Shown here: positions 1 through 5,338 of the stretch, piece by piece
Numbering within the stretch: the stretch's first letter is position 1
How the letters are laid out: every line of letters begins with the position of its first letter
DNA from: a virus
Strand: one strand, 5' to 3'
DNA: 21,762 nt
IMG/VR virus record: IMGVR_UViG_3300021963_000744
Coordinates: 1 to 21,762 of that record
The notes under the pieces: generated by a model
Databases searched by the model: none
The model's input: only the letters and a program-made list of their open reading frames with translations
Told to the model about the DNA's origin: nothing
Made by a program: the position numbers and the translations under genes

Positions 1-26
1 AGATTGACGCTTGTAAGAGTAATCAT
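1..26 (-). CDS. 5' end of a gene running off the window edge
   Basis: An ATG at 26 opens a frame (MITLTSVN) that stays open to the window edge, just after the stop of the 45-aa gene at 34-171. The seven-base gap fits the tight spacing of its neighbours. Only eight codons are visible, so the call rests on position alone and no function can be given. Confidence 0.4.
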
Positions 27-33
27 TTGAGGT

Positions 34-171
34 TCAGTTGGTAACAAGTTCAGCAGGACTTCCGCACGATTTGTAGAACTCAATCATCCTATTTGCTTCA
101 TCAAGAGTAGAGAAACTTTGCGTCCTCCATTGTTGTTGATAGGGAGTAAAGTAGCGGATTGTGAACATCAT
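34..171 (-). CDS. small hypothetical protein (45 aa)
   Basis: This frame starts MMFTIRYFTPYQQQW and ends SPAELVTN. It is rich in aromatic and polar residues, with no membrane segment or signal peptide. It resembles a small conserved hypothetical seen in cyanomyoviruses (TPYQQQWRTQ..., then an EANRMIEFYKSCG-like segment); that is from memory, not a search. The start could be either of two adjacent ATGs (171 or 168). It follows the 57-aa gene at 179-352 with a seven-base gap, so it is probably co-transcribed from the right. Function unknown. Confidence 0.7.
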   Translation of the reverse strand: MMFTIRYFTPYQQQWRTQSFSTLDEANRMIEFYKSCGSPAELVTN

Positions 172-178
172 TTAGGAT

Positions 179-352
179 TCAGTCTTGAGAGTGAAGAATG
201 TTGATCATTTGTTGATGGTAGGTATCTGCTTCTACCTCACATTGATGAGATTGAGTTGCATCTTCGATCTCATACTGTTTCATACTCAGAGTGTGCATTA
301 CGTTATTCAGAAGTTCAACAAGTGCATCAATCTTTTGAGTATCAGTCATCAT
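179..352 (-). CDS. small hypothetical protein (57 aa)
   Basis: The frame begins MMTDTQKIDALVELLNNVMH and ends INILHSQD. It is acidic, rich in Gln, Glu and His, and looks wholly helical, with heptad-like spacing of Leu, Val and Met in the first half. Two adjacent ATGs (352 and 349) are possible starts. It lies five bases after the stop of the 60-aa gene at 358-540. Function unknown. Confidence 0.7.
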   Translation of the reverse strand: MMTDTQKIDALVELLNNVMHTLSMKQYEIEDATQSHQCEVEADTYHQQMINILHSQD

Positions 353-357
353 CAATC

Positions 358-540
358 TCAGGAGTTTTGCATCACATCAGTTTCCATTTCATAGACAGTT
401 TGTTCATTCCACATTTCATCAATCATTGCACCATCAAGAGTGTAAAGTTCAGAAACCCAGTAATCATAAACCTGTTCATTTAGAATAGAAAGATTAGCAA
501 ATGCTTGGGAGATTGCACCGTTGATTTCTACTTGAGTCAT
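358..540 (-). CDS. small acidic hypothetical protein (60 aa)
   Basis: This acidic protein begins MTQVEINGAISQAFANL and has many Glu, Asp and Met residues toward the C-terminus. It has no recognisable domain, Cys pair or membrane span. It sits 30 bases downstream of the 104-aa gene at 571-885 and 5 bases upstream of the next gene, so it probably belongs to the same transcript. Function unknown. Confidence 0.7.
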   Translation of the reverse strand: MTQVEINGAISQAFANLSILNEQVYDYWVSELYTLDGAMIDEMWNEQTVYEMETDVMQNS

Positions 541-570
541 TGGAGGAAAGTGTAAAGAATGTGAGAAAGA

Positions 571-885
571 TCAGGCAAGACGCATACCATTGAAGAAAGG
601 AATTGGGGCACCTTGATAGTTAATAAACCACTGACCTTTCTTCTGGAAGATGTATTCTCCCTCCATACCAAACGCAGAAAGAAGTGCATTAAGACGACTC
701 TTTGTGGTTGCTGTTTGATAGCCACAGTCGAACAATTCCATCCAGGTTTCGCCAATCCGAGCAATCAGATTACCGTGCAGATAAACATCAGAAACATTGG
801 TGCAAGAGATAACCTCACTGTTTGCAACTTTGAGATCTTTGTTCTCTTGAATAGCTTTGATGATTTGAGTTTCGATCTTACGCAT
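571..885 (-). CDS. conserved phage-type hypothetical protein (104 aa)
   Basis: The sequence begins MRKIETQIIKAIQ and looks like an alpha/beta domain, with an amphipathic helix followed by strands around residues 23-50 (NSEVISC, VYLHGNLIARIG). The C-terminal half (SRLNALLSAFG ... GQWFINYQG) is typical of a small phage protein family that I recognise from marine T4-like phages only as hypothetical. It is the first gene after a repeat element (907-936), with about 22 bases between the element's TATAGT box and the ATG and no clear Shine-Dalgarno sequence. It probably heads the block that runs to the left edge. Confidence 0.8.
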   Translation of the reverse strand: MRKIETQIIKAIQENKDLKVANSEVISCTNVSDVYLHGNLIARIGETWMELFDCGYQTATTKSRLNALLSAFGMEGEYIFQKKGQWFINYQGAPIPFFNGMRLA

Positions 886-906
886 TGTGGGAAGGTTGTG
901 TGCTTA

Positions 907-936
907 TACTATAGGGACACTTTCAGGGGCCCAGTT
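907..936 (-). repeat. dispersed intergenic element, copy 1
   Basis: This copy matches the consensus: in the minus direction AACTGGGCCC, CTGAAAGTGTCCC, TATAGTA. It sits between the stop of the 40-aa gene (936-1058, whose TAA overlaps the element's first bases) and the start of the 104-aa gene at 885. The bases after TATAGT are ATAAGCACA, close to those after other copies. Confidence 0.95.
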
Positions 937-1058
937 TAATCATCAATCTTACAGAACTCCATCAGAAAGTAATCAACAGAGACATTAAGTTTCATTGCTT
1001 CAATGATAATCTCTGAGTGGATTTCTTCGGGGAGAATGTAATAATCAGTTTCAATCAT
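936..1058 (-). CDS. small acidic hypothetical protein (40 aa)
   Basis: The frame reads MIETDYYILPEEIHSEIII and ends MEFCKIDD. It is acidic, and helical after Pro10. Its ATG lies within the ATGATTGA that ends the preceding gene (1051-1182), giving an 8-base overlap, and its TAA abuts the dispersed element. It is the last gene of the block 2001-936. No family recognised. Confidence 0.7.
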   Translation of the reverse strand: MIETDYYILPEEIHSEIIIEAMKLNVSVDYFLMEFCKIDD

Positions 1059-1182
1059 TGGGTTGGAGAATGTCTGCTACAGTGTGCAATGTTTGTGCAG
1101 TGGTGTATCTTACTGGTGGTGATAGGAATAATGCAACAATGAAGATCAGTGCGATGGTTCTCACTTTGGGTCTCTTAATCAC
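1051..1182 (-). CDS. small single-span membrane protein, GTG start (43 aa)
   Basis: From a GTG at 1182 the protein has a basic N-terminus (MIKRPKVR), a hydrophobic stretch at about residues 9-20 (TIALIFIVALFL), then a polar tail ending DILQPND. This suits a single-span inner-membrane protein or an uncleaved signal anchor. The GTG overlaps the stop of the 58-aa gene (1175) and the end overlaps the next ATG, so both junctions are coupled. A downstream GTG at 1164 is an alternative start but would lose the basic residues. Function unknown. Confidence 0.6.
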   Translation of the reverse strand: MIKRPKVRTIALIFIVALFLSPPVRYTTAQTLHTVADILQPND

Positions 1183-1351
1183 GATCGCTGATGTTCCAAA
1201 CTGTTGTGGGTTGTGGGATGTATTCTCCTGAAAGAATTGCTTGCCTACGTTGTTCCTCTTGGTTTAATTGTTTGATGTAGTTTTGCATTGCAATTTGCAC
1301 AGCAGGATCATTCTTTGCTGCATCGTTGAGTATAAACATTTCAGAGACCAT
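1175..1351 (-). CDS. small hypothetical protein (58 aa)
   Basis: I chose the ATG at 1351 (MVSEMFILNDAAKNDPAV) over an upstream TTG at 1366. The protein is polar and Gln/Asn-rich, with a central helical stretch (QIAMQNYIKQLNQEEQRRQ) and a C-terminus ending WNISDRD. It overlaps the previous gene by 11 bases and the next by 8, so the block looks translationally coupled. No domain recognised. Confidence 0.7.
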   Translation of the reverse strand: MVSEMFILNDAAKNDPAVQIAMQNYIKQLNQEEQRRQAILSGEYIPQPTTVWNISDRD

Positions 1352-1589
1352 TGGTAACACTTTCAATCAGTTCATTCAGCACATCTTCATCATAAAAGTG
1401 TGACATTTCATCTAACACTTCAATCTCACTCATGCCGTCCATGTTATCACTAATTGTGTCGATTGCAAATGCACACAAATCGCGCACATCCATTCCATCA
1501 ACAACATCGTGAGCGTATGCTGCAATCAATGAGCGAAGTTGGTCGTTGGTAAGAGTCATTTTACTTGTAGGATTGGGGAGGGAAATCAT
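1341..1589 (-). CDS. conserved small acidic hypothetical protein (82 aa)
   Basis: The body (MTLTNDQLRSLIAAYAHDVV ...) resembles a small acidic protein common in cyanomyoviruses, with repeated short helices (DLCAFAIDTI, IEVLDEM, VLNELIESV). The ATG at 1589 gives an ATGA overlap with the preceding stop; an internal ATG at 1559 would yield a 72-aa protein beginning MTLTNDQL and is a serious alternative. Function unknown. Confidence 0.75.
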   Translation of the reverse strand: MISLPNPTSKMTLTNDQLRSLIAAYAHDVVDGMDVRDLCAFAIDTISDNMDGMSEIEVLDEMSHFYDEDVLNELIESVTNGL

Positions 1590-1819
1590 TTCAGAATGTG
1601 AATAAAATCAAGACCAAAGACACACCAACCAGTGGTATCTGTCACCTCTTCGACTAATGCTTGAGCGATGTTTTCATCATTATCGTCATCATCAACTTCC
1701 ACCTCAAAGACATTACCAACAACAGAATTGATGACCTCTTGTTGTTCTTCTACAGTGAAATCTTCATCATCAAAATCAAACGAAACTTCAGTGACTTGGA
1801 GTGTTAGAGTTTTCATCAT
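1586..1819 (-). CDS. very acidic small protein (77 aa)
   Basis: The protein begins MMKTLTLQVTEVSFDFDD and contains an extended Asp/Glu tract (EVEVDDDDNDENI) around residues 39-51, giving a strongly negative charge. The first residues resemble a beta strand that recurs in neighbours (MKTIRIQVETYD at 2699-2872), perhaps a shared small fold. It joins the previous gene through TGATG. A DNA-mimic role is conceivable from the charge alone, but nothing specific supports it. Confidence 0.7.
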   Translation of the reverse strand: MMKTLTLQVTEVSFDFDDEDFTVEEQQEVINSVVGNVFEVEVDDDDNDENIAQALVEEVTDTTGWCVFGLDFIHILK

Positions 1820-2001
1820 CAGTAGTTAGAAACGGTTTGGAAGATGATGCCAGTAGAGTTATAGCGAAGGTCCACATCACACTGGTATTCTTCACTCAAA
1901 CTGTAGGCAAGATCAATGGCACGATCAATGTCAGTGGTGGTGTTCTCCCAGGGAGCGCCATAGCACTTGACATCAATTCGGGTATCAGGAGAGATTCGCA
2001 T
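1819..2001 (-). CDS. small hypothetical protein (60 aa)
   Basis: It begins MRISPDTRIDVKCYGAPWEN and ends GIIFQTVSNY. The pattern suggests a small alpha/beta protein: strand (RIDVKCYG), helix (IDRAIDLAYSLSEEY), strand (DVDLRYNSTGIIF). It heads the block 2001-936, with its ATG 19 bases after the TATAGT of a dispersed element copy. No family recognised. Confidence 0.7.
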   Translation of the reverse strand: MRISPDTRIDVKCYGAPWENTTTDIDRAIDLAYSLSEEYQCDVDLRYNSTGIIFQTVSNY

Positions 2002-2019
2002 TTGGAAGTTCAGTGGTTA

Positions 2020-2048
2020 TACTATAGGGACACTTTCAGGGGCCCAAT
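2020..2048 (-). repeat. dispersed intergenic element, copy 2
   Basis: This copy has the AATTGGGCCC variant (T for C) at its 5' end in the minus direction, then CTGAAAGTGTCCC and TATAGTA. It separates the 83-aa gene (stop at 2054) from the 60-aa gene (start 2001). The following bases, ATAACCACT, match the downstream extension of other copies. Confidence 0.95.
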
Positions 2049-2053
2049 AATGA

Positions 2054-2305
2054 TTAACCACCGAACAGTTCATCAAAGAGATCATCAATGCTTTCACGTT
2101 CGTGATGCAAATCAATCGCATTTCGCATCTCAATGAGTGCTTGCTGTTGCATCTTAAGTTTCATTAACTCATCACCAAGTTTGTGGAGTTTGTTGTTAAT
2201 TTCAACACGATCCATTCCGTTCACTGTGGTGACCGTAATTGGCATACCTTGTGACATCGTGGTGCGTTCTGCGATGATGTTGGGCATTGCTTGAGTGCTG
2301 TTCAT
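2054..2305 (-). CDS. hypothetical protein with C-terminal helical region (83 aa)
   Basis: The C-terminal two thirds (EINNKLHKLGDELMKLKMQQ, then LIEMRNAIDLHHERES) look like coiled coil, ending in an acidic tail (DDLFDELFGG). The ATG at 2305 directly abuts the element's TATAGT. If the element is a promoter, the start would instead be the internal ATG at 2287 (MPNIIAERTTM). This gene stands alone between two copies of the element. Function unknown. Confidence 0.7.
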   Translation of the reverse strand: MNSTQAMPNIIAERTTMSQGMPITVTTVNGMDRVEINNKLHKLGDELMKLKMQQQALIEMRNAIDLHHERESIDDLFDELFGG

Positions 2306-2334
2306 ACTATAGGGACACTTTCAGGGGCCCAGTT
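2305..2334 (-). repeat. dispersed intergenic element, copy 3
   Basis: This is a consensus copy: AACTGGGCCC, CTGAAAGTGTCCC, TATAGTA in the minus direction. Its last base is shared with an ATG (2305-2303). The 47-aa gene ends two bases before it. The downstream bases ATGAACAGCACT resemble the extension after other copies, apart from a small insertion. Confidence 0.95.
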
Positions 2335-2335
2335 A

Positions 2336-2479
2336 TTATCGGAAACTGACATTGACAGCAACAACTTTTGCTGTAGGATTGCGAGCAAGTGCAGTCTCTC
2401 GTGCATCTTTTGGTGAGTTTGCTTGCACTTCTTCCTTGAAGACTTTGCCACCAACGTATAAATCAACGATGTATTTCAT
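2336..2479 (-). CDS. small conserved hypothetical protein (47 aa)
   Basis: It begins MKYIVDLYVGGKVFKEEV and continues with a helix (SPKDARETALARNP) and a final strand (AKVVAVNVSFR), a compact beta-beta-alpha-beta pattern. A near-identical small protein is familiar from cyanomyovirus genomes as a hypothetical (memory, not search). It follows the 72-aa gene by four bases and ends next to a dispersed element. Confidence 0.75.
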   Translation of the reverse strand: MKYIVDLYVGGKVFKEEVQANSPKDARETALARNPTAKVVAVNVSFR

Positions 2480-2483
2480 AGGA

Positions 2484-2702
2484 TTAGTTTGGGAATGAAA
2501 GTTTGTATTTGGAGATTAACAAATCTCTTACACATTCACGATCAACACTATCACCACAGAACTCATTTCCTTTCAGTTCAAGTATTTTGATGTGTGTAAG
2601 AGTTGCTTGTTCAATCAGGTCCAATGTTGCACTCATCGGATACAATCCACCAGCACCATAAAAAGAGAAAACATAATCGTAGAACTCTTGCAGATTAGTC
2701 AT
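2484..2702 (-). CDS. small conserved hypothetical protein (72 aa)
   Basis: It begins MTNLQEFYDYVFSFYGAGGL and has a central helix (LDLIEQATLTHIKIL) followed by FCGDSVDRECVRDLL. Two Cys residues (in FCGD and RECV) are eight apart but lack partners for a zinc site. ATGA coupling joins it to the previous gene (2699-2872). It resembles a cyanophage hypothetical family. Function unknown. Confidence 0.75.
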   Translation of the reverse strand: MTNLQEFYDYVFSFYGAGGLYPMSATLDLIEQATLTHIKILELKGNEFCGDSVDRECVRDLLISKYKLSFPN

Positions 2703-2872
2703 ACAGTGGCAGGAGAGAGGGAAACTTCGATACGTTTGAGATTCAATCCACCGAGTTGCTGATTCACACGTTTGCTGATAGCTTCAGTTGGATTCTTGAG
2801 TTTGGACTTCTCGTACCAAATAGTACGGCAACCGTCGTAAGTTTCGACTTGAATACGAATAGTTTTCATCAT
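2699..2872 (-). CDS. small beta-rich hypothetical protein (57 aa)
   Basis: The start at 2872 (MMKTIRIQVETYDGCRT) was chosen over an upstream start at 2914, because the upstream extension is the out-of-frame shadow of the preceding gene's 3' end and the ATG sits in an ATGATG overlapping that gene's stop. The protein has strands (TIRIQVETYD, RIEVSLSPATV) flanking a helix (ISKRVNQQLGG). Its first strand resembles that of the acidic protein at 1586-1819. Function unknown. Confidence 0.7.
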   Translation of the reverse strand: MMKTIRIQVETYDGCRTIWYEKSKLKNPTEAISKRVNQQLGGLNLKRIEVSLSPATV

Positions 2873-3105
2873 CAGTAAAGGAGAGAGAATGAACCACAGA
2901 AGCGACGAACCCACTGGAGAGTATCATAATGGGAACGTGGCTTGCTCATCACCATACTTTTATTGGTCTCAGGATTGAGAGCAATAGCAACATAACGATA
3001 GTGGTCGAAAGATACTTCAATCTCTTGAATCCACATTTGGCAGACTTTACCTTCTTTCCAGTTGGTGACGTAGGAGTAGACTTGATCCATTTGGTTAGTG
3101 CTCAT
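2872..3105 (-). CDS. small hypothetical protein (77 aa)
   Basis: It begins MSTNQMDQVYSYVTNW and contains strand-like segments with many aromatics (CQMWIQEIEVSFDHYRYVAI), ending in RRFCGSFSLLY. The ATG at 3105 directly follows the element's TATAGT. The internal ATG at 3090 (MDQVYSYVTNW) is the likely start if the element carries a promoter. It heads the block 3105-2336. No family recognised. Confidence 0.75.
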   Translation of the reverse strand: MSTNQMDQVYSYVTNWKEGKVCQMWIQEIEVSFDHYRYVAIALNPETNKSMVMSKPRSHYDTLQWVRRFCGSFSLLY

Positions 3106-3134
3106 ACTATAGGGACACTTTCAGGGGCCCAGTT
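3105..3134 (-). repeat. dispersed intergenic element, copy 4
   Basis: This is a consensus copy between the 84-aa gene (stop 3145) and the 77-aa gene. The sequence immediately downstream (ATGAGCACTAACCAA, then ATG) is nearly the same as after copy 5, although the proteins that follow are unrelated. This shows that the conserved segment extends past TATAGT. Confidence 0.95.
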
Positions 3135-3144
3135 TTACTTACTT

Positions 3145-3399
3145 TCACCACGTTCCACGTTGAATGTGAATCTTTTTAATTTCGCTATAAATGAACTGAC
3201 GAAGTTTAGGTTCGGTAGTGTTATCAAAAGCATAATAAAGACGATTCAGGTATTCATCTTGTGTTGCACCTATGTTACCATCACCACCAAGATCATTGAG
3301 TGAAGAACCTGCTTTAGCTTTTGCACGTCCGAAGTTGCCAGTGATGTTACCTTGTGTCCTCAGTTTGGGACGGATCTTTGAGAGATTAGAGTAATTCAT
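3145..3399 (-). CDS. hypothetical protein (84 aa)
   Basis: The N-terminal half is basic, Gly/Asn-rich and probably disordered (MNYSNLSKIRPKLRTQGN). The C-terminal half is helical (QDEYLNRLYYAFDN, PKLRQFIYSEIKKI). ATGA coupling joins it to the 148-aa gene upstream. It resembles a cyanophage hypothetical. Function unknown. Confidence 0.75.
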   Translation of the reverse strand: MNYSNLSKIRPKLRTQGNITGNFGRAKAKAGSSLNDLGGDGNIGATQDEYLNRLYYAFDNTTEPKLRQFIYSEIKKIHIQRGTW

Positions 3400-3842
3400 C
3401 GTGCGTACAGATAACCACCTGCCCAGTCAGCATGTTGCAGCAACCATTCACGTTGCTCGATGATTCGCAGGTCGAATCTTACACCTTTGGCAGGAGACTT
3501 CCAGGATGCAGACTTATACACTTCGCCAGTCTTTTTATCCACAAAAGCATGAACCGAACGAGAACCATTTGCGTTCATGATAATTTTGTGATACTTTTTA
3601 CCAGTTTCAGGATAGAACTCATAATCACAAATGCCTTGCTTCAGTTTAGCAATCTGTGCGTCGTGATACTCTACATCAGAGGTGCGAAGTTGATGACTGC
3701 GAATAGAATAATCAATGTAATTCTGACGCAGTGCTTCACACAAAGCATAAGTGTGCCCAAGAACAGCATTAGCGATGTTGCCTTGAGCTTCTTGCTGTGC
3801 AGAATAATCGGAGAGAGTAATCGTCATTTGTGCAGTGCTCAT
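3396..3842 (-). CDS. conserved phage hypothetical protein (148 aa)
   Basis: The C-terminal domain (about residues 80-130) contains GKKYHKIIMN, SVHAFVDKKTGEVYK and WKSPAKGVRFDLR, a pattern I recognise in many marine and T4-like phages as a conserved protein of unknown function. The N-terminal part is helical and Gln/Ala-rich (QQEAQGNIANAVLGHTYALC). The ATG at 3842 abuts the dispersed element; the internal ATG at 3827 (MTITLSDYSAQQEAQ) is the alternative. The KKTGEVYK segment could be a beta hairpin of a nucleic-acid-binding or structural fold; that is inference. Confidence 0.85.
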   Translation of the reverse strand: MSTAQMTITLSDYSAQQEAQGNIANAVLGHTYALCEALRQNYIDYSIRSHQLRTSDVEYHDAQIAKLKQGICDYEFYPETGKKYHKIIMNANGSRSVHAFVDKKTGEVYKSASWKSPAKGVRFDLRIIEQREWLLQHADWAGGYLYAR

Positions 3843-3871
3843 ACTATAGGGACACTTTCAGGGGCCCAGTT
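3842..3871 (-). repeat. dispersed intergenic element, copy 5
   Basis: This is a consensus copy. Unlike the other copies it is not directly preceded by an intact gene: a TAA at 3870-3872 abuts it, in frame with a short open stretch (3870-3920) that I read as the displaced end of the gene at 4436-5338. Downstream it continues ATGAGCACTGCACAA, then ATG, almost as after copy 4. Confidence 0.95.
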
Positions 3872-3920
3872 ACCAACTCTTTGCAAGATAAATACTTTGC
3901 CTGGTTTGTGTGGTAACTTC
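3870..3920 (-). pseudogene. possible displaced C-terminal remnant of the 4436-5338 gene
   Basis: In the minus direction this segment is open and reads EVTTQTRQSIYLAKSW, then TAA, with the TAA directly against copy 5 of the element. At copies 1 and 3 the upstream gene's TAA sits in the same position. By analogy this should be the end of the gene upstream of copy 5, but that gene now stops at 4436, on the far side of the HNH endonuclease. I infer that the endonuclease cassette inserted before these last codons. No homolog comparison was possible. Confidence 0.4.
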
Positions 3921-3974
3921 TCAGGTAGGGGAGATTTTAGGATTTCCCCTCATAAATAATAAAACCACACAAAC
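3904..3974 (+). promoter_or_regulatory. nested inverted repeats upstream of the HNH gene
   Basis: A perfect 11-bp inverted repeat (GTTTGTGTGGT at 3904-3914 and ACCACACAAAC at 3964-3974) encloses a second hairpin (AGGGGA at 3927-3932 with TCCCCT at 3945-3950). The 3' outer arm ends seven bases before the ATG at 3982, so in a long read-through RNA it could mask the initiation region. The late-promoter octamer at 3951-3958 lies inside, and RNA started there lacks the 5' arm. The same design occurs upstream of the GIY-YIG gene. Confidence 0.75.
3951..3958 (+). promoter_or_regulatory. T4-type late promoter octamer for the HNH gene
   Basis: The plus strand reads CATAAATA, seven of eight bases of the T4 late consensus TATAAATA, 23 bases before the ATG at 3982. 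It is the expected promoter for this lone plus-strand gene. A second, weaker candidate (GATAAATA at 3887-3894) lies outside the hairpin. Confidence 0.6.
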
Positions 3975-3981
3975 AGAGCAG

Positions 3982-4464
3982 ATGAAAGAACATCCTACCC
4001 ATAAGGGTTACTTTATCACGGAAGATGGTAGAGTATTTAATTGTAACAAATTGATGGGCAAATCAAGTGGAGGAACTTATAGTGTTGTTGACTATAAAAA
4101 TCCAAAAGAGTTGCAAGGTTATGATCTAAATGGTTATCGGTTCTTTTCTATAAAGAATAGATCAGTTGGAGGATACAGATTAGTTGCTGAAACTTACATT
4201 CCAAATCCAAATAACTTGGAAGAAGTTAATCACATTGATAGAAACAAAAGTAATAATCACGCAAGCAACTTAGAGTGGATTACTAAGAAAGATAACTTAG
4301 CAGATGCTCACGCAAAAACATACAAATTAAAAAATCCTAATGGTGAAATAATAATAGTTACGAATTTGAGAAGATGGTGTAAAGAAAACTCAATTCACGA
4401 AAGTCATTTATGGGGAAGAGGTAAAAGTAAAGGATTTACACTGATTGAAACCTTCCAGAGTTAA
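3982..4464 (+). CDS. HNH homing endonuclease (160 aa)
   Basis: This is a free-standing homing endonuclease, expected to cut a specific site in related phage DNA and promote its own spread. The N-terminus (KGYFITEDGRVFNCNKL) resembles a NUMOD4-like segment. The HNH core is at about residues 82-99 (VNHIDRNKSNN, then NLEW), with the catalytic His as H84 and the paired Asn at about N92/N96. The C-terminal tail (NLRRWCKENSIHESHLWGRG) looks like the small helical DNA-binding module common in phage endonucleases. I chose ATG 3982 over an in-frame GTG at 3910 because the promoter and hairpin lie between them. It is the only plus-strand gene and overlaps the convergent gene at 4436-5338 by 29 bases. 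Confidence 0.9.
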   Translation: MKEHPTHKGYFITEDGRVFNCNKLMGKSSGGTYSVVDYKNPKELQGYDLNGYRFFSIKNRSVGGYRLVAETYIPNPNNLEEVNHIDRNKSNNHASNLEWITKKDNLADAHAKTYKLKNPNGEIIIVTNLRRWCKENSIHESHLWGRGKSKGFTLIETFQS

Positions 4465-5338
4465 AGTTAGCATAAGAAAAGACCTCTCTGTTAATAAGTT
4501 TAAACATACCAAACTCATTGGTCATCACATAACCTTCTGCATCAATCCTGTTGTATCCAATGTATGCTGCAGGACCATCATTGCGGCAGAGGAACAAACA
4601 GTCATCTTTGATAGACTTCACCAACGACCACAAACGAATCAGGTTGGGGTCACAATCAAAGACATTCACATTCTCTACACTAATCTGCTCACCTGCACGA
4701 ATAAAGTCATTCAGTTGCTTGGTAATCTTTGCTGCTTCCTTATCAGAAACAAACTCACACATTGTAGACATTTGACGCGCAAATGCACAGACTTCAGCAA
4801 CATCAGCAAACGACTCTTGGCCGTGTTGAATGTATGCTTGAGGTTTCACAAACTTGACGTAAGGAGTATCCGTGATGATAAACTTCAACGGATACGCTAC
4901 AGCATCACGCAAATCTTTCTCTGCAACGTAGACAGTATGAGGAGCAATGATGATCTCTTCATACACTACTTCGGAGAACTTGTAGGTGATAGTGTTCGGT
5001 TTGTATTCGTCGGATCCACCGAAACCGATAAAATCACCCTGCAAAATACCAGCAGTGCGAGGCAAGTAATCCAAGCAAGCATGAAGGATCTGCGCGACAT
5101 TTCCTTGGTGGTTTGCATCAATGTCTTCGTGCGATTCGTTGATCTTGATCTTTACTTTGTTGAACACACTTTTGGTGCCCACAAAGAAGTTTCCAGTTGC
5201 AGGATTCGTGCCCCAAACAATAGCAGGAGCACCATCAATCTTAACACTTAAGGTGCCAGGATTCACAAACCAATCCAACACAGACAGATCGCCCGTCAGG
5301 ATAGAATCTTCGGGATGTTCGAGATGAGTGTTCTTCAT
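4436..5338 (-). CDS. nucleotidyltransferase-like phage protein (DUF6267-like), 300 aa
   Basis: The N-terminus (THLEHPEDSILTG) and the segment LSVKIDGAPAIVWGTN around K33 match a phage family I recall as DUF6267. K33-I-D-G has the KxDG form of motif I of the covalent nucleotidyltransferases (DNA/RNA ligases and capping enzymes), in which Lys accepts AMP or GMP. VGTKSVFNK (53-61) and QGDFIGFG (100-107) could be further motifs, with Asp where ligases usually have Glu. Family membership is fairly clear; activity is inference. The ATG at 5338 abuts the dispersed element and is needed for the conserved N-terminus. The C-terminus (NSGRFQSV) appears altered by the convergent HNH gene. Confidence 0.8.
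   Translation of the reverse strand: MKNTHLEHPEDSILTGDLSVLDWFVNPGTLSVKIDGAPAIVWGTNPATGNFFVGTKSVFNKVKIKINESHEDIDANHQGNVAQILHACLDYLPRTAGILQGDFIGFGGSDEYKPNTITYKFSEVVYEEIIIAPHTVYVAEKDLRDAVAYPLKFIITDTPYVKFVKPQAYIQHGQESFADVAEVCAFARQMSTMCEFVSDKEAAKITKQLNDFIRAGEQISVENVNVFDCDPNLIRLWSLVKSIKDDCLFLCRNDGPAAYIGYNRIDAEGYVMTNEFGMFKLINREVFSYANFNSGRFQSV

Noticed and set aside
907-936. Element as a standard sigma70 promoter.
   Set aside because: TATAGT could be a -10 box, but the hexamer 17 bases upstream is AACTGG, not TTGACA-like, and CTGAAA is only seven bases away. It would need an activator or another factor.
2020-2048. On the plus strand the element contains ACTATAGGGA, identical to the initiation part of T7-type phage promoters, suggesting antisense T7-like promoters.
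   Set aside because: The bases upstream of ACTATAGGGA, where such polymerases recognise the promoter, are different gene starts in each copy and are not conserved, whereas the conserved part runs downstream. All genes served are on the other strand.
3432-3959. Long plus-strand open frames (for example 3432-3959, 4445-5251 and 5796-6587).
   Set aside because: They mirror well-supported minus-strand genes, have Cys/His/Ser-rich shadow composition and include translated element sequence.
3870-4436. HNH gene as part of a group I intron in the gene at 4436-5338.
   Set aside because: The HNH gene is on the opposite strand, no conserved intron core or convincing splice junctions were seen, and the upstream gene stops before the cassette.
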